A stretch of DNA of 64,000 nucleotides from Eudoraea chungangensis (GCF_029360665.1 NZ_JARDUB010000001.1:248001-312000); one strand, 5' to 3'. Counted from the stretch's first letter, positions 53,305-63,750 are shown. Notes: generated by a model not told the origin, from the letters alone. Numbers and translations are program-made.

Positions 53305-54387
53305 TCACATTTTTTTAGCGCCACTACCAACATGGTCGCAAATATAGTGTCCATTTTCGCAATACGCAACGAGTTCTTTTTCAATGAAATCCTTAATAAT
53401 TTCCTTCTCTTCCTCTGGATATAACAAATGAACATTGGCTCCTGCATCTAAGGTGAAACATAGATGGCTTCCACTCTTTTGCCTATGTTCCCAAACCCTT
53501 TCAATAATTTCTAACGTATTTGGTTTCATTAAAACAAAATAAGGTAAACTACTCATCATCATCGCGTGGAGATTGAGGGCTTCACTCTCTACAATTTCTA
53601 TAAATTTCTTTAAATCACCGCTTGCAAAAACCGGTTTTAATTTACTTAGATTAGCCTGTGCCTGTTCAAAGCGCTGTTTTGCATAGGGATGATCATTCAT
53701 CAAATTATGTCCAACAGAACTGCTAACAGTTTTAACCCCTTTGTGGACCAAGAGAATGGTGTCTTGGTAGTTTTTAAAAACCTTGTGTACCTCAAAAGGG
53801 TATTCAATACCATACAAATTAGAACTATTTGGGATAGACTTTTGAATTCCCCATTCTACGAGGCTCCCTTTTATACTTCTGCAAGCACTACCAGAACCTA
53901 AACGAGCGAGGAAAGAAGCTTTTCGATAGAAAAATTCATCTGTCATAGATTTATTAAACCGTCTTTCCATTTCCATTAGACATAAAGCCAATGCGGCCAT
54001 GCCACTAGCTGATGAAGCAATTCCACTACTGTGAGGGAATGTATTGGAAGTATTTATTTCAAAATTATAATCCCGCACAAAAGGCAAATAAGGTTCAATT
54101 CTTAAAAAAAAAGTTTCAACTTTTGGAAGGAAAGAATCCTTTAGCTCTCCTTCAAAAAAAACCTTGATTCTTAAGTCTTTATCCGCTTTACTTTTTTTAA
54201 TATATGTGAGAGTAGTCTCTGATTTACAGTTATTTAGAGTAAAACTGACAGAGGCATTTGCTGGTATTTGTGAAGGGTACTTACCCCAGTATTTTACGAG
54301 AGCAATATTACTGGGAGCACTCCACTGAGTTTTTCCCGCATCGGCTGAAAAAGCATACGACGGTAAGACAAAGTCAGATTCGGTCAT
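53305..54387 (-). CDS. mvaD: Diphosphomevalonate decarboxylase
   Basis: A 360-residue GHMP-type enzyme: WSAPSNIALVKYWGKYPSQIPANASVSFTLN, the ATP loop NTFPHSSGIASSASGMAALALCLME, GSGSACRSIKGSLVEWG and the late SLPYFVLMKPNTLEII, CFTLDAGANVHLLYP. Makes isopentenyl diphosphate. A minus-strand TATCTTTG at 54405-54412 is a likely -7 element 18 nt upstream, so this gene probably starts the isoprenoid operon. Confidence 0.95.
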   Translation of the reverse strand: MTESDFVLPSYAFSADAGKTQWSAPSNIALVKYWGKYPSQIPANASVSFTLNNCKSETTLTYIKKSKADKDLRIKVFFEGELKDSFLPKVETFFLRIEPYLPFVRDYNFEINTSNTFPHSSGIASSASGMAALALCLMEMERRFNKSMTDEFFYRKASFLARLGSGSACRSIKGSLVEWGIQKSIPNSSNLYGIEYPFEVHKVFKNYQDTILLVHKGVKTVSSSVGHNLMNDHPYAKQRFEQAQANLSKLKPVFASGDLKKFIEIVESEALNLHAMMMSSLPYFVLMKPNTLEIIERVWEHRQKSGSHLCFTLDAGANVHLLYPEEEKEIIKDFIEKELVAYCENGHYICDHVGSGAKKM

Positions 54388-54430
54388 ATTTCTAATAATT
54401 TCTGCAAAGATAGTTTTTACCTACTTTGCC

Positions 54431-54955
54431 ATGGCCTCTATTAAAATAAATTACTATTTTAGACAACTTCAGCACAGACTATTGAAAAAAACACTAACAT
54501 ATATAGCCATCTCTGTAACCATTTGTTTGGCTATTGGTTTTTTATCCGGATTTGCAACACAGTCCTCCGTAAATGATTGGTACCTGGAGTTAAACAAACC
54601 TAGCTTCACCCCTCCTAATTGGCTCTTTGGACCAGTCTGGACAATATTATATGTTTTGATGGGAGTTGCAGCCGGACTAGTTTGGGCCAAAGGATTCTAT
54701 CATGTATGGGTTAAAACGGCACTCTATAATTTTGGCTTTCAATTATTAGTTAATGCCCTTTGGAGTATTGTTTTTTTCGGATTAAAAAACCCCTTTATTG
54801 CCTTGTTAATAATCTTGGTATTATTGGCTTTGATTTTGTTAACTATAAAATGGTTTAATGTAGTAAGTAAAACGGCCGCCTATTTATTAATCCCTTACTT
54901 TATCTGGGTCTGTTTTGCCACTATTCTCAATTATAAAATTTGGGAATTAAATTAA
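54431..54955 (+). CDS. tspO: TspO/MBR-family membrane protein
   Basis: A 174-residue protein with five membrane helices; typical TspO pattern of WYLELNKPSFTPPNWLFGPVWTILYVLMGVAAGLVW, NALWSIVFFGLKNP and AYLLIPYFIWVCFATILNYKIWELN. Family members bind porphyrins or steroids and affect oxidative stress. The N-terminus is about 15 residues longer than usual. Divergent from the isoprenoid operon with only 43 bp between the starts, and its stop overlaps the end of the next gene. Confidence 0.92.
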   Translation: MASIKINYYFRQLQHRLLKKTLTYIAISVTICLAIGFLSGFATQSSVNDWYLELNKPSFTPPNWLFGPVWTILYVLMGVAAGLVWAKGFYHVWVKTALYNFGFQLLVNALWSIVFFGLKNPFIALLIILVLLALILLTIKWFNVVSKTAAYLLIPYFIWVCFATILNYKIWELN

Positions 54956-55494
54956 ACTTTTAACAGTTCATAGAGCTTCATCATAGTTCTTTGGTTTCTT
55001 GCGGTAGCCGAAACATCCAGTATTTTTTCAATTCTGCTCGTATTAAATTTAGCTTTGCCCATGCCTTTAAAACACTCTAAATAAACATAGTTCTTATACA
55101 GTTTAAATCTTTCGAATTCGTAGGCAGATTGCTCTAATTGAGACTTTTTTTCTGGTATTACCTCTTCTTTTAAAAAAATGTAGTAAATCTTACTTTGGGA
55201 TTCTTGAAGCCCGTCCTGAAATGGGGTAGTGTTAATGGCCTTTTTAACTTCTTCTTCATTAAGAACCAAAATTGGAACAGCATATCCAAAATATTTTTGA
55301 AACTCCTTTTCAAGTATTCCCTCTAATTCCTTATGGTTTTTCTTCTTAGAACTAAAAACAATATTTCCACTTTGAATATATGTCTGTACCTCTGTAAAAT
55401 TTAACGCTACGAAAAATTCTCGCAGCGCCTGCATACGAATGAGGTTATGACCGCTCACATTAATCCCTCTCAACAAAGCTAAATACTTAGGCAT
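54952..55494 (-). CDS. DUF1697 protein
   Basis: A 180-residue cytoplasmic protein: MPKYLALLRGINVSGHNLIRMQALREFFVALNFTEVQTYIQSGNIVFSS and the C-terminal ATARNQRTMMKLYEL are hallmark segments of DUF1697. Function unknown. Convergent and overlapping with tspO by four bases. Confidence 0.92.
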   Translation of the reverse strand: MPKYLALLRGINVSGHNLIRMQALREFFVALNFTEVQTYIQSGNIVFSSKKKNHKELEGILEKEFQKYFGYAVPILVLNEEEVKKAINTTPFQDGLQESQSKIYYIFLKEEVIPEKKSQLEQSAYEFERFKLYKNYVYLECFKGMGKAKFNTSRIEKILDVSATARNQRTMMKLYELLKV

Positions 55495-55599
55495 ATTATT
55501 TATGAATACTTTCCTAAAGTAAGAAATTATGAAGTATTAAATAAATAAAGTACATTTAGTAACTTTCTAAAAACTAAAAAATCCAAGTACTATTTTGCT

Positions 55600-57096
55600 A
55601 TGGAAACCTTTATTCTAGCCTTAGATCAAGGAACTACTAGTTGTCGCGCTGTTATTTTTGACAAGAGTGGTAATATTATTTCATCTGCCCAAAAAGAATT
55701 TACGCAATTCTTTCCCAAACCTGGATGGGTAGAGCACGATGCCACTGAGATATGGACAACTCAACTAACAATGGCTACTGAGGCCGTTGTAAAAAAAAGT
55801 CTATCCTCAGAAAATATTGCCGGTATTGGTATTACTAATCAGAGAGAAACGGTGGTGGTATGGGATAGGTTTACAGGAAAACCAATTTATAACGCCATTG
55901 TTTGGCAAGATAAAAGAACCGCAGACTTTTGTGATGAGCTTAAAAATAAAGGGAAATCTGAATGGATTAGACAAAAAACCGGACTTGTAATTGATGCCTA
56001 TTTTTCAGGAACAAAAGTAAAATGGATTTTAGACAATGTAGAAGGAGCACGGGCGAAAGCAAATGCCGGAGATTTGGTGATGGGAACAATAGATTCTTGG
56101 TTGATTTGGAATATGACCAAAGGAGATTTACATATAACCGATGTTACCAATGCCTGCAGAACCCTGCTTTTTAACATAAACACTTTGGATTGGGATGAAG
56201 AATTGCTAGATCTTTTTACGATTCCGAAATCGATGCTACCTCAGGTTAAACAGTCTAGTGAAATATATGGACATACTCATAATAGTCTTTTTGCAGCGAA
56301 AATTCCAATTGCCGGGATTGCCGGAGATCAACAAGCTGCACTTTTCGGGCAAATGTGTACTAGGGCAGGTATGGTTAAAAACACCTATGGAACTGGCTGT
56401 TTTATGCTAATGAACATTGGAGATCGACCAATTGTTTCGAAGAATAACTTGCTTACTTCCATTGCCTGGCAGATTAATGGCAAGACCGAATATGCCCTGG
56501 AGGGTAGCATTTTTATTGCGGGAGCAGTAGTTCAATGGCTGAGAGACGGCCTGAAAATTATTAACTCTTCAGACGAAGTTGAAAAACTGGCTTCTATGGT
56601 AGAGGATTCCGATGGGGTCTATTTTGTACCTGCATTTGCGGGCCTTGGAGCGCCACATTGGAATCAACACGCTCAGGGGACAATGTTTGGTCTTACCAGA
56701 GGAAGTACCGATGCTCATATTGCCAGAGCTGCATTAGATGCCATTGCATTCCAAACCATGGATATTTTAAAAGCTATGGAAGCAGATTCTGGAATTTCCA
56801 TTAAAGAACTGCGGGTTGATGGCGGTGCAACAGTGAACAACCTCCTCATGCAATTTCAGGCCGACGTTTTAAATACCACAACAGTAAAACCAAAAATTGT
56901 AGAGACTACGGTAATGGGTGCAGCTTTTTTAGCCGGATTAGCCATAGGCTACTGGCAAGACCTTGAAGAAATCCAGGATATTTGGGAAACAGATGTCAGC
57001 TATATCCCCAAACAAGATAGAACTGAAATAAAATCTCAGATTAAGGGCTGGTATAGGGCTATTGATGCCTTAGAACACTGGTCAAAATCTGACTAA
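55600..57096 (+). CDS. glpK: Glycerol kinase
   Basis: A 498-residue FGGY kinase close to the 502 of E. coli Glp[105 protein letters not shown]. Phosphorylates glycerol to sn-glycerol-3-phosphate. The 105-bp upstream region has a short dyad (TACTTT-CCT-AAAGTA at 55507-55521) and two near-match -7 elements. The glycerol facilitator follows. Confidence 0.97.
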   Translation: METFILALDQGTTSCRAVIFDKSGNIISSAQKEFTQFFPKPGWVEHDATEIWTTQLTMATEAVVKKSLSSENIAGIGITNQRETVVVWDRFTGKPIYNAIVWQDKRTADFCDELKNKGKSEWIRQKTGLVIDAYFSGTKVKWILDNVEGARAKANAGDLVMGTIDSWLIWNMTKGDLHITDVTNACRTLLFNINTLDWDEELLDLFTIPKSMLPQVKQSSEIYGHTHNSLFAAKIPIAGIAGDQQAALFGQMCTRAGMVKNTYGTGCFMLMNIGDRPIVSKNNLLTSIAWQINGKTEYALEGSIFIAGAVVQWLRDGLKIINSSDEVEKLASMVEDSDGVYFVPAFAGLGAPHWNQHAQGTMFGLTRGSTDAHIARAALDAIAFQTMDILKAMEADSGISIKELRVDGGATVNNLLMQFQADVLNTTTVKPKIVETTVMGAAFLAGLAIGYWQDLEEIQDIWETDVSYIPKQDRTEIKSQIKGWYRAIDALEHWSKSD

Positions 57097-57107
57097 TTTA
57101 GAGAACA

Positions 57108-57839
57108 ATGACAGCATTTAATGCAGAAATTATAGGCACATTTTTATTGATATTACTCGGCTGCGGCGTTAACGCAAATGTCTCTTTAAAGCAAACCTAC
57201 GCAAGTGGAAGTAGCTGGATGGTTATTTCCACTGGCTGGGCTTTTGCTGTCTTTGTTGGTGTTGTAGTTGCCGCACCGGCAAGTGGAGCGCATTTGAATC
57301 CGGCTGTTACTGTTGGCTTAGCATCGGCAGGTGTTTTTTCATGGCAATTAGTTCCAAGCTATATTTTGGCCCAATTAATAGGTGCTTGCATGGGGGCTTT
57401 TGCCGTGTGGATGGTATATAAAGAACATTTTAAAATTACGATGGAAAAGGAATCTATTTTTGGTGTTTTTGCTACGAGTCCTGCCATAAACAAGCCTTTG
57501 TCTAATTTAATGGGGGAGTTTTTTGGGGCCTTTGTTCTGGTATACGCTGTTCTATTCTTCACCGATGCTTCTATCCTAGAATCGGATTCAAAAATTGGTC
57601 TTGGCTCCTTGGGTGCTCTTCCGGTAGCCCTGGTAGTATGGGGTATAGGTCTGTCTCTAGGAGGTGTTACGGGCTATGCCATCAATCCGGCACGAGATCT
57701 TGGCCCAAGAATTATTCATGCCATCCTTCCAATACCAAATAAAGGTTCTAGCAATTGGTCTTACGCATGGATTCCTATAACAGGCCCGCTATTGGGAGGA
57801 GTTTTTGCCGCTGTATTGTTTTTGATTTTTCCTGCCTAA
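57108..57839 (+). CDS. glpF: Glycerol facilitator / aquaglyceroporin
   Basis: A 243-residue MIP channel with six helices and both NPA motifs: GAHLNPAVTVGLA and GYAINPARDLGPR. The Asp after Arg in the second motif is typical for glycerol-conducting members. Starts 12 bp after glpK, so co-transcribed. It is convergent with the HI0933-type gene, with 2 bp between the stops. Confidence 0.95.
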   Translation: MTAFNAEIIGTFLLILLGCGVNANVSLKQTYASGSSWMVISTGWAFAVFVGVVVAAPASGAHLNPAVTVGLASAGVFSWQLVPSYILAQLIGACMGAFAVWMVYKEHFKITMEKESIFGVFATSPAINKPLSNLMGEFFGAFVLVYAVLFFTDASILESDSKIGLGSLGALPVALVVWGIGLSLGGVTGYAINPARDLGPRIIHAILPIPNKGSSNWSYAWIPITGPLLGGVFAAVLFLIFPA

Positions 57840-57841
57840 GC

Positions 57842-59116
57842 TTAGTTTAGGTAGGTATTGGCTATTGCTTTGGCAGCAATATACCCCCCTGTCCAAGCGT
57901 TTTGAAAATTAAATCCTCCAGTAATAGCATCTATATTTAGCACTTCTCCGGCAAAGTAAAGAGAGGGGTGTATCTTACTTTCAAAGTTTTTAAAGTCTAC
58001 CTCCTTTAGCTCTACGCCACCTGCCGTTACGAATTCTTCTTTAAAAGTACTTTTTCCATTAACGCTAAATTCTGTTGCCGATAGCTGTTTAGAAAGCTTC
58101 TCTAATTTAAGCTTGGAAATTTCTGCCCACTTTTCTTCTGAACTAAGACCAGCACTTTTAACTAATTTCATCCACAATCTAGATGGGAGACCAAAGGCTT
58201 TTGTTTTATAAATCGTCTTTTTGGATTCTCTGGTGCGGAGATCGTTGAGGCTAACATACAATTCATTTATACTTAGATCTGGCAACCAGTTAACTACTAT
58301 TTTAAATTTATAATCGCATTCGTTTAATTCTCTTGCAGCCCATGCTGATAATTTAAGAATGGCCGGGCCACTTAAGCCCCAATGCGTAATCAAGAGAGGT
58401 CCCGAAGAAATAAAACTATTGCCTCTGCTCTTTTGCCTACTGCCTTTAAAAAAATTTATCTGTAATTTCACTTCTGCGATAGTGCTTAGTCCTGGGATGT
58501 CCTCAATTAACTTATCTTTAATATTAAAAGTAAACAAAGACGGAACAGGTGGCACTATAGTATGTCCCAAGCTCTCTATAGTCTTCCAAGTTTTTGGGCT
58601 ACTTCCCGTACAAACCACCAAGTTACTACAGTAAAAATCTCCCTTATTCGTTTCTAAGGTCCATCCAGGATCTATTTTATCTTCCCCCTTGTAATTATTT
58701 ACAATTTCAACTACTGTTGTCTCTTTGAAAAGAAGTATGCCTTTAGACTTAACTTCCTTTTCAAAACAATCAATTATGGTTTGGGAAGAGTTTGAAACTG
58801 GAAATATTCTACCATCATCTTCTGTTTTTAAAGAAACATTCCGACGCTCAAAAAAATCAATGGTGTTGTTCGTAGAAAAGTTATAGAAAGGTCCGAGAAG
58901 TTCTTTTTTACCCCGTGGATAATGTTTAACCAATAAGGAAGGTTCATAAGCCGCATGGGCGACATTGCATCTACCCCCTCCTGATACTTTTACTTTGGCG
59001 AGGGTCTTACTGCTTTTTTCTAAGATCGCAATTTTTAGACTTGGATTAAACTCCCCAATATTTATGGCGCAAAAATATCCAGCTGCACCACCACCAACAA
59101 CTATAACATCGTACAT
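57842..59116 (-). CDS. HI0933-family flavoprotein (NAD(P)/FAD-dependent oxidoreductase)
   Basis: A 424-residue flavoprotein: FAD loop VIVVGGGAAGYFCAINI, VSGGGRCNVAHAAYEP, VVCTGSSPKTW, LLITHWGLSGPAILKLSAWAARE, FVTAGGVELKEVDFKNFESKIHPSLYFAGEVLNIDAITGGFNFQNAWTGGYIA. Length and order are those of the HI0933/YhiN family, whose substrate is unknown. Overlaps the phosphodiesterase gene by TAATG. Confidence 0.92.
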   Translation of the reverse strand: MYDVIVVGGGAAGYFCAINIGEFNPSLKIAILEKSSKTLAKVKVSGGGRCNVAHAAYEPSLLVKHYPRGKKELLGPFYNFSTNNTIDFFERRNVSLKTEDDGRIFPVSNSSQTIIDCFEKEVKSKGILLFKETTVVEIVNNYKGEDKIDPGWTLETNKGDFYCSNLVVCTGSSPKTWKTIESLGHTIVPPVPSLFTFNIKDKLIEDIPGLSTIAEVKLQINFFKGSRQKSRGNSFISSGPLLITHWGLSGPAILKLSAWAARELNECDYKFKIVVNWLPDLSINELYVSLNDLRTRESKKTIYKTKAFGLPSRLWMKLVKSAGLSSEEKWAEISKLKLEKLSKQLSATEFSVNGKSTFKEEFVTAGGVELKEVDFKNFESKIHPSLYFAGEVLNIDAITGGFNFQNAWTGGYIAAKAIANTYLN

Positions 59117-59874
59117 TATTTTGCTCTTTCCGGAAAATTTGTAAATATGCCATCTACACCAAAGCTCCGCATTTTTTCAATTTCCTCTGGTTCATTTACG
59201 GTATAGGTATACACCTTAAATCCAAGCTCCTGAATATTTTTAACCATTCTTTTTTTCAAGGTTTTATAGTATGGGTTTATGGCTATTGCACTTAGGGCTT
59301 TTGCCGTGGAAACGGCATCCAAAGGATTTTTATCTGTAAGTACTGCTATCGCAATATGGGCATTGGCCTGACGCATTAATTGAAGCTCTTCCCAATTAAA
59401 ACTAGAAATTACAAAGTCATCTAATTTCCAGCCATATTCCTCCATATACTTTTCCAGAATTGCACTAACCTTATTGGCTGTATTAGCTCCTTTTAATTCA
59501 ATGTTTAATCTTACTTTATGATTTACAAGGTCTAACACCTCGGTCAAAAGTGGAATTTTATGATTCCCTTCCAGGGTAAGTGACTTAACCCCCTCCAGAT
59601 TTAAACTCTCCAAACTTCCCTTACTGTCTGTAAGTCTATCTATTCTATCGTCATGAAAAACCACAATTTCTCCACTGGCAATTTGGAAAACATCAATTTC
59701 TATCATATCTACTTGCATATCCAAAGCCTTTTGAATAGAAGCGAGACTGTTTTCTGTCTCGTGACCCATAGCCCCTCTATGTCCTATAATCAGCATACTA
59801 TCTTGCATTGAAACAGTTAAAATTCCTAATCCATAGAAAAAACCCCATAGTATTAGTTTATCAAATAAAATCAT
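59116..59874 (-). CDS. Glycerophosphodiester phosphodiesterase
   Basis: A 252-residue GDPD: LIIGHRGAMGHETENSLASIQKALDMQVDMIEIDVFQIASGEIVVFHDDRIDRLTDSKG shows the His, Glu and Asp residues; later LNIELKG and FTNFPE. It would release glycerol-3-phosphate from deacylated lipids, matching the neighbouring glycerol kinase and channel. The first 22 residues are hydrophobic (LILWGFFYGLGILTVS) and could be a signal; alternatively the start is ATG 59808. Confidence 0.88.
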   Translation of the reverse strand: MILFDKLILWGFFYGLGILTVSMQDSMLIIGHRGAMGHETENSLASIQKALDMQVDMIEIDVFQIASGEIVVFHDDRIDRLTDSKGSLESLNLEGVKSLTLEGNHKIPLLTEVLDLVNHKVRLNIELKGANTANKVSAILEKYMEEYGWKLDDFVISSFNWEELQLMRQANAHIAIAVLTDKNPLDAVSTAKALSAIAINPYYKTLKKRMVKNIQELGFKVYTYTVNEPEEIEKMRSFGVDGIFTNFPERAK

Positions 59875-59929
59875 GTTCTCAATATATTATTTATAAAACG
59901 ATCTGGATTTGTCCTGCGAACATAAGTTC

Positions 59930-61804
59930 TCATAATTTAAAAATGTATGAGTCTAAAGGAGAAACCTTCACAGCAATATAACCTTTTCCATCACGCACAT
60001 CAAGTAAGTAATCTGAATCTGATGTAAAGACTTCTTTTAGTCTGTGTTGACCATCCCTTAAGTCCCATGTGCTAATTATGGATTCCGGTATCTTTAAAGT
60101 AAAGGAATAGGTAAGGCTATCATCAAAATTGGAAAGAACTATAATTCTCTCCTTTGCACTCCATCTTACAAAGGATAGAAGTTTGTGATTATACTCTTCC
60201 GTTTGCTCTCTGTTGTAGTAATGAATGTCGGCATATTGCCCCATTAAAGCCTCGCTTGTAATAGTGAAAGTTAATAGTCTCTTGTAAAAACTTCGCAAGG
60301 ATTTCTCTTCTTCTGTAAGTTGGCCTCCGTCGAACTTCTTATTATTTACCCATTTCTGGTGGCTTGGCACACCCACATAGTCAAAGATAGAAGTCCTTGT
60401 AGCACCGCCAAAACCAGGGTTTTCACTGGCTGGCTCGCCAACCTCCTGACCGAAATAAATCATTGTTGGAGAAGTACTAATTGTCGCAGAAACCACCATA
60501 GCCGGTTTCCCTTTCTTCGCATTCCCGGCGAAATCAGGACTGGCAATACGCTGTTCATCATGGTTCTCGAGGAAGTGTAGCATATGATGCTCAATGTCCA
60601 TTAAACCTTTTTGAACGATAGGCATATGATCTGTCCAACCATGGCCCTGCATAATATGTTTAAGACTATCGTAAAATTCTACCTTGTCGTATAGATAATC
60701 CATTTTCCCTTTATGGATGTATTCTCTATAAAGGCTGGGGTTGTAAACTTCTGCCAAGAGTATCGCGTCGGGTTTCTGCATTTTTATATGCGAATTTAAA
60801 TAGCTCCAGAACTCTACAGGGACCATTTCTGCCATATCAAACCTAAAGCCATCTACCCCTAAGGCAAGCCAATACAAGGCAATATCTCTAAATTTTATCC
60901 AAGATGAGGGGACGCTCTTACCTTTCCAATAGTCGTAATGTTTATCAATATCCTCTTCGGCAAATCCGTCTGGAAGCTGGTCAAAATCATAACTTCCATC
61001 CGGACGAACTCCATAGTTTATTTTTACTGTTTCATACCAGTCATTAAAATGGGGGTGTGCCTTTCTAGAGCCATTCCCAGTCCATTTGGCAGGGTTCTCT
61101 TGAAACTTCCCATCTGCCAAAGGGTGTTCTCCACCTCCCAGTGGAAGATATCCATCTTGCCAGTCTGGCACCTGAAATGCCTGATTTGGAATATAATAGT
61201 AATTGTTATCCCTTGAATACTCCAAACTACTATCATCATTTAGCCCAAAGGATTCCGCTCCGGAAGGAGTTGACAGGCCTTCATATTTTCGTGCCACATG
61301 ATTTGGGACTATATCGATAATTACTTTTAAGTTGGCCGCATGAGTTCTATCTATTAAGGCCACAAACTCTTCAAGTCTTTTAAACGGATCGTCCGCCAAA
61401 TCAGGATTCACGTTATAATAGTCTTTTACGGCATACGGAGAACCCGCCCTGCCTTTTACAACATCGGGATCGTCATTACTTATACCGTATTTTGTATAAT
61501 CTGTAACTAAGGCATGATGCGGTATTCCAGTGTACCATATATGGGTAACCCCCAAATCTCTAATTTCGGAAAGTGCCACCTCGGTAAAATCAGAAAATTT
61601 CCCAACGCCGTTTTCTTCTATTGTGCCCCATGGTTTATTGGTTGTATTGGTATTGCCAAATAAGCGGGTAAATACCTGATATATTACTTTTTTATGTTCT
61701 TTTTTGTGTTCTTTCATAGTAATCATATTTGTCTTTGCCTTTTCCGGCCGACAAGTTTGCAGGAATAGTATGCCGATTAATATCATTCCAATCGCTTTCT
61801 GCAT
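59930..61804 (-). CDS. GH13 alpha-amylase-type lipoprotein
   Basis: A 624-residue GH13 enzyme with lipoprotein signal (ILIGILFLQTC). Conserved regions: I VIDIVPNHVARKYEG, II GVDGFRFDMAEMV (nucleophile Asp), III AILLAEVYNP (acid/base Glu), IV FLENHDEQRIA (transition-state Asp). A C-terminal beta domain closes it. It likely cleaves alpha-1,4-glucans at the cell surface. One base separates it from the upstream SusA-like gene. Confidence 0.93.
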   Translation of the reverse strand: MQKAIGMILIGILFLQTCRPEKAKTNMITMKEHKKEHKKVIYQVFTRLFGNTNTTNKPWGTIEENGVGKFSDFTEVALSEIRDLGVTHIWYTGIPHHALVTDYTKYGISNDDPDVVKGRAGSPYAVKDYYNVNPDLADDPFKRLEEFVALIDRTHAANLKVIIDIVPNHVARKYEGLSTPSGAESFGLNDDSSLEYSRDNNYYYIPNQAFQVPDWQDGYLPLGGGEHPLADGKFQENPAKWTGNGSRKAHPHFNDWYETVKINYGVRPDGSYDFDQLPDGFAEEDIDKHYDYWKGKSVPSSWIKFRDIALYWLALGVDGFRFDMAEMVPVEFWSYLNSHIKMQKPDAILLAEVYNPSLYREYIHKGKMDYLYDKVEFYDSLKHIMQGHGWTDHMPIVQKGLMDIEHHMLHFLENHDEQRIASPDFAGNAKKGKPAMVVSATISTSPTMIYFGQEVGEPASENPGFGGATRTSIFDYVGVPSHQKWVNNKKFDGGQLTEEEKSLRSFYKRLLTFTITSEALMGQYADIHYYNREQTEEYNHKLLSFVRWSAKERIIVLSNFDDSLTYSFTLKIPESIISTWDLRDGQHRLKEVFTSDSDYLLDVRDGKGYIAVKVSPLDSYIFKL

Positions 61805-61805
61805 C

Positions 61806-63677
61806 CTAATTCTTCTTGCTGTATAAAATTAAACATCCTTTTGTTTCAATTCGCATACTGTTCTCCAAAATGATTTCTTTATTTTTCTGAAGATCAACGA
61901 AGGTCTTTCCGGCAAGTTTTATCTCGCTAAATCGACCCAAGTCTAAGTCGATGGCTTTTTCATTTTTATTTAATACTAACATTACTACTTCGTTTTCATC
62001 TACTCTAAAAAGAACATATATACCATTTTCTGGGGAAAAATGAACCGTTTCACCCCGATGAATTGCCGTGCTATTTCCTCTGAAAACCAATAATTTTTTA
62101 AGAAATGCCTGTATATCTTTCTGTTCAGCTGAAAGGCCCTTTCCAGAAAATGCGTTTATGGCATCTTCCTTCCAACCCCCAGGAAAATCAGTGCGTATTA
62201 ACCCATGGTCTCCGGGTTTGTTGCGATTTTCAAGCAGCACTTCTGTTCCATAATAAATTTGTGGAATACGAGGTGCTATTAATATAAAAGACAAAGCCAT
62301 TTTAAGCTTAGACAAATCTTCCTCTAATTGGGTATAAATTCTATCCATATCATGATTGTCCCCAAATAGCATCATAGAAAACGGATCGTAATATGCAAAA
62401 TCATTTGCCAGGCCTTCATACAATTTAATTAAACCAGAATTCCAAGCCTCCTCTTCTTTAAGACTGGCAATTAATTGTTTTTGTAAAGGGAAGTCCATAG
62501 TTGTTTTAAGGCCAGACTGATAACCGTCGTGATTTACACTTCCGTCTTGCCAATAAGCAACCAATAAGGGATTATAGCTCCATTCCTCCCCCACTATATT
62601 AAAATTGGGATATTCCTCCATGATAGAATGGGCCCATTTCGACATAAAATCTTTTTCCGGATAAGGATAGGTGTCTTGCCTGATTCCTCCCAAATGCAGG
62701 CTTTCAATCCACCACAGACTATTTTGAATTAGGTAGTTTGCCAAATGAGGATTATTCTGATTTAAATCGGGCATTGAAGGCACAAACCATCCGTCATTCA
62801 TCAAATCTCTATCGGCCTTTGAGGCATATATATCCTGGTTAATTGTTCTTCTGTGGTTCGTTACCGGAACCTGTTTACCTGCCTCAAAATCGTTCTGAAA
62901 ATTCACCCAGTCCTTAAACGGCAAATCTTGCATCCACCAATGATCCAAGCCACAATGATTTACAACCTGATCCATGATAAGTTTCATGCCTCTGCTTCTG
63001 GTCTCTTTGGCAAGAAGAATATAGTCTTTTAGACTTCCGAATCGCGGATCAACTTTATAAAAATCCGTTATAGCATAGCCGTGATATGATTGCTCTTTCA
63101 TATCATTGATCAATAAAGGTGTAGGCCAGATTGCCGTAAAACCCATCTCCTTTATGTACTCTAGATGCTGTCTCATACCTTCAATATCCCCACCATGTCT
63201 TGCGTAGTTATTTTTTCGGTCTACCCCGGTTTCCCTAAGACCTTCAATACTATCAATGGCAGAATTTCCATTGGCAAAACGATCTGGAGTAATTAAATAA
63301 ATAACATCAGAACTATTAAAGCCGATAAAATTGTTGGAAGAATCTACTCTTTCTAATAAAGGATATGCTTTTTTAAAACTAGAGCCTCCTTTTACCGCAG
63401 AGAATTCTATATCGAAATCTCCAGCCTTGGCTTCTGAGTTTATTTCTATTTCTAGAAAAAGATAATTAGGACTATCACCCTTATCAAAGTGTTTAAGTTG
63501 AACCCCCGGATAATTAATAGTGGGGACATAAGTGCCTATGTCTTTTCCATAGACCATAAGTTCAATAGAAGAGTGTTTCATGCCTACCCACCAATTGGGC
63601 GGTTCAATCTTTTCAATCTGTGAAAATGAAAACTTCATTATTAAAAACAAGAAAACAAATAGCCTGCCTTTAGCCAT
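61806..63677 (-). CDS. GH13 cyclomaltodextrinase/neopullulanase (SusA-like)
   Basis: About 623 residues from ATG 63677 (MAKGRLFVFLFLIMKFSFSQ is a signal peptide; the ATG at 63719 adds 14 charged residues). An N-terminal early-set domain (IEPPNWWVGMKHSSIELMVYG) precedes the barrel with MDQVVNHCGLDH, GGIRQDTYPYP (nucleophile Asp), NIVGEEWSYNP (Glu) and LFGDNHDMDRI (Asp). Typical periplasmic enzyme degrading maltodextrins and cyclodextrins, followed by the lipoprotein amylase and preceded by GH65. Confidence 0.93.
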   Translation of the reverse strand: MAKGRLFVFLFLIMKFSFSQIEKIEPPNWWVGMKHSSIELMVYGKDIGTYVPTINYPGVQLKHFDKGDSPNYLFLEIEINSEAKAGDFDIEFSAVKGGSSFKKAYPLLERVDSSNNFIGFNSSDVIYLITPDRFANGNSAIDSIEGLRETGVDRKNNYARHGGDIEGMRQHLEYIKEMGFTAIWPTPLLINDMKEQSYHGYAITDFYKVDPRFGSLKDYILLAKETRSRGMKLIMDQVVNHCGLDHWWMQDLPFKDWVNFQNDFEAGKQVPVTNHRRTINQDIYASKADRDLMNDGWFVPSMPDLNQNNPHLANYLIQNSLWWIESLHLGGIRQDTYPYPEKDFMSKWAHSIMEEYPNFNIVGEEWSYNPLLVAYWQDGSVNHDGYQSGLKTTMDFPLQKQLIASLKEEEAWNSGLIKLYEGLANDFAYYDPFSMMLFGDNHDMDRIYTQLEEDLSKLKMALSFILIAPRIPQIYYGTEVLLENRNKPGDHGLIRTDFPGGWKEDAINAFSGKGLSAEQKDIQAFLKKLLVFRGNSTAIHRGETVHFSPENGIYVLFRVDENEVVMLVLNKNEKAIDLDLGRFSEIKLAGKTFVDLQKNKEIILENSMRIETKGCLILYSKKN

Positions 63678-63750
63678 TTTGCAAGCGCGATTTTTCCTTA
63701 TACGAAGACCAAATTTCATAGATTATGGCATTCTTATAGGATTAAACTAA

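Noticed and set aside
60320-61239. Open frames antisense to or in another frame of the GH13 gene
   Set aside because: No signal or domain; the GH13 frame has all four conserved regions.
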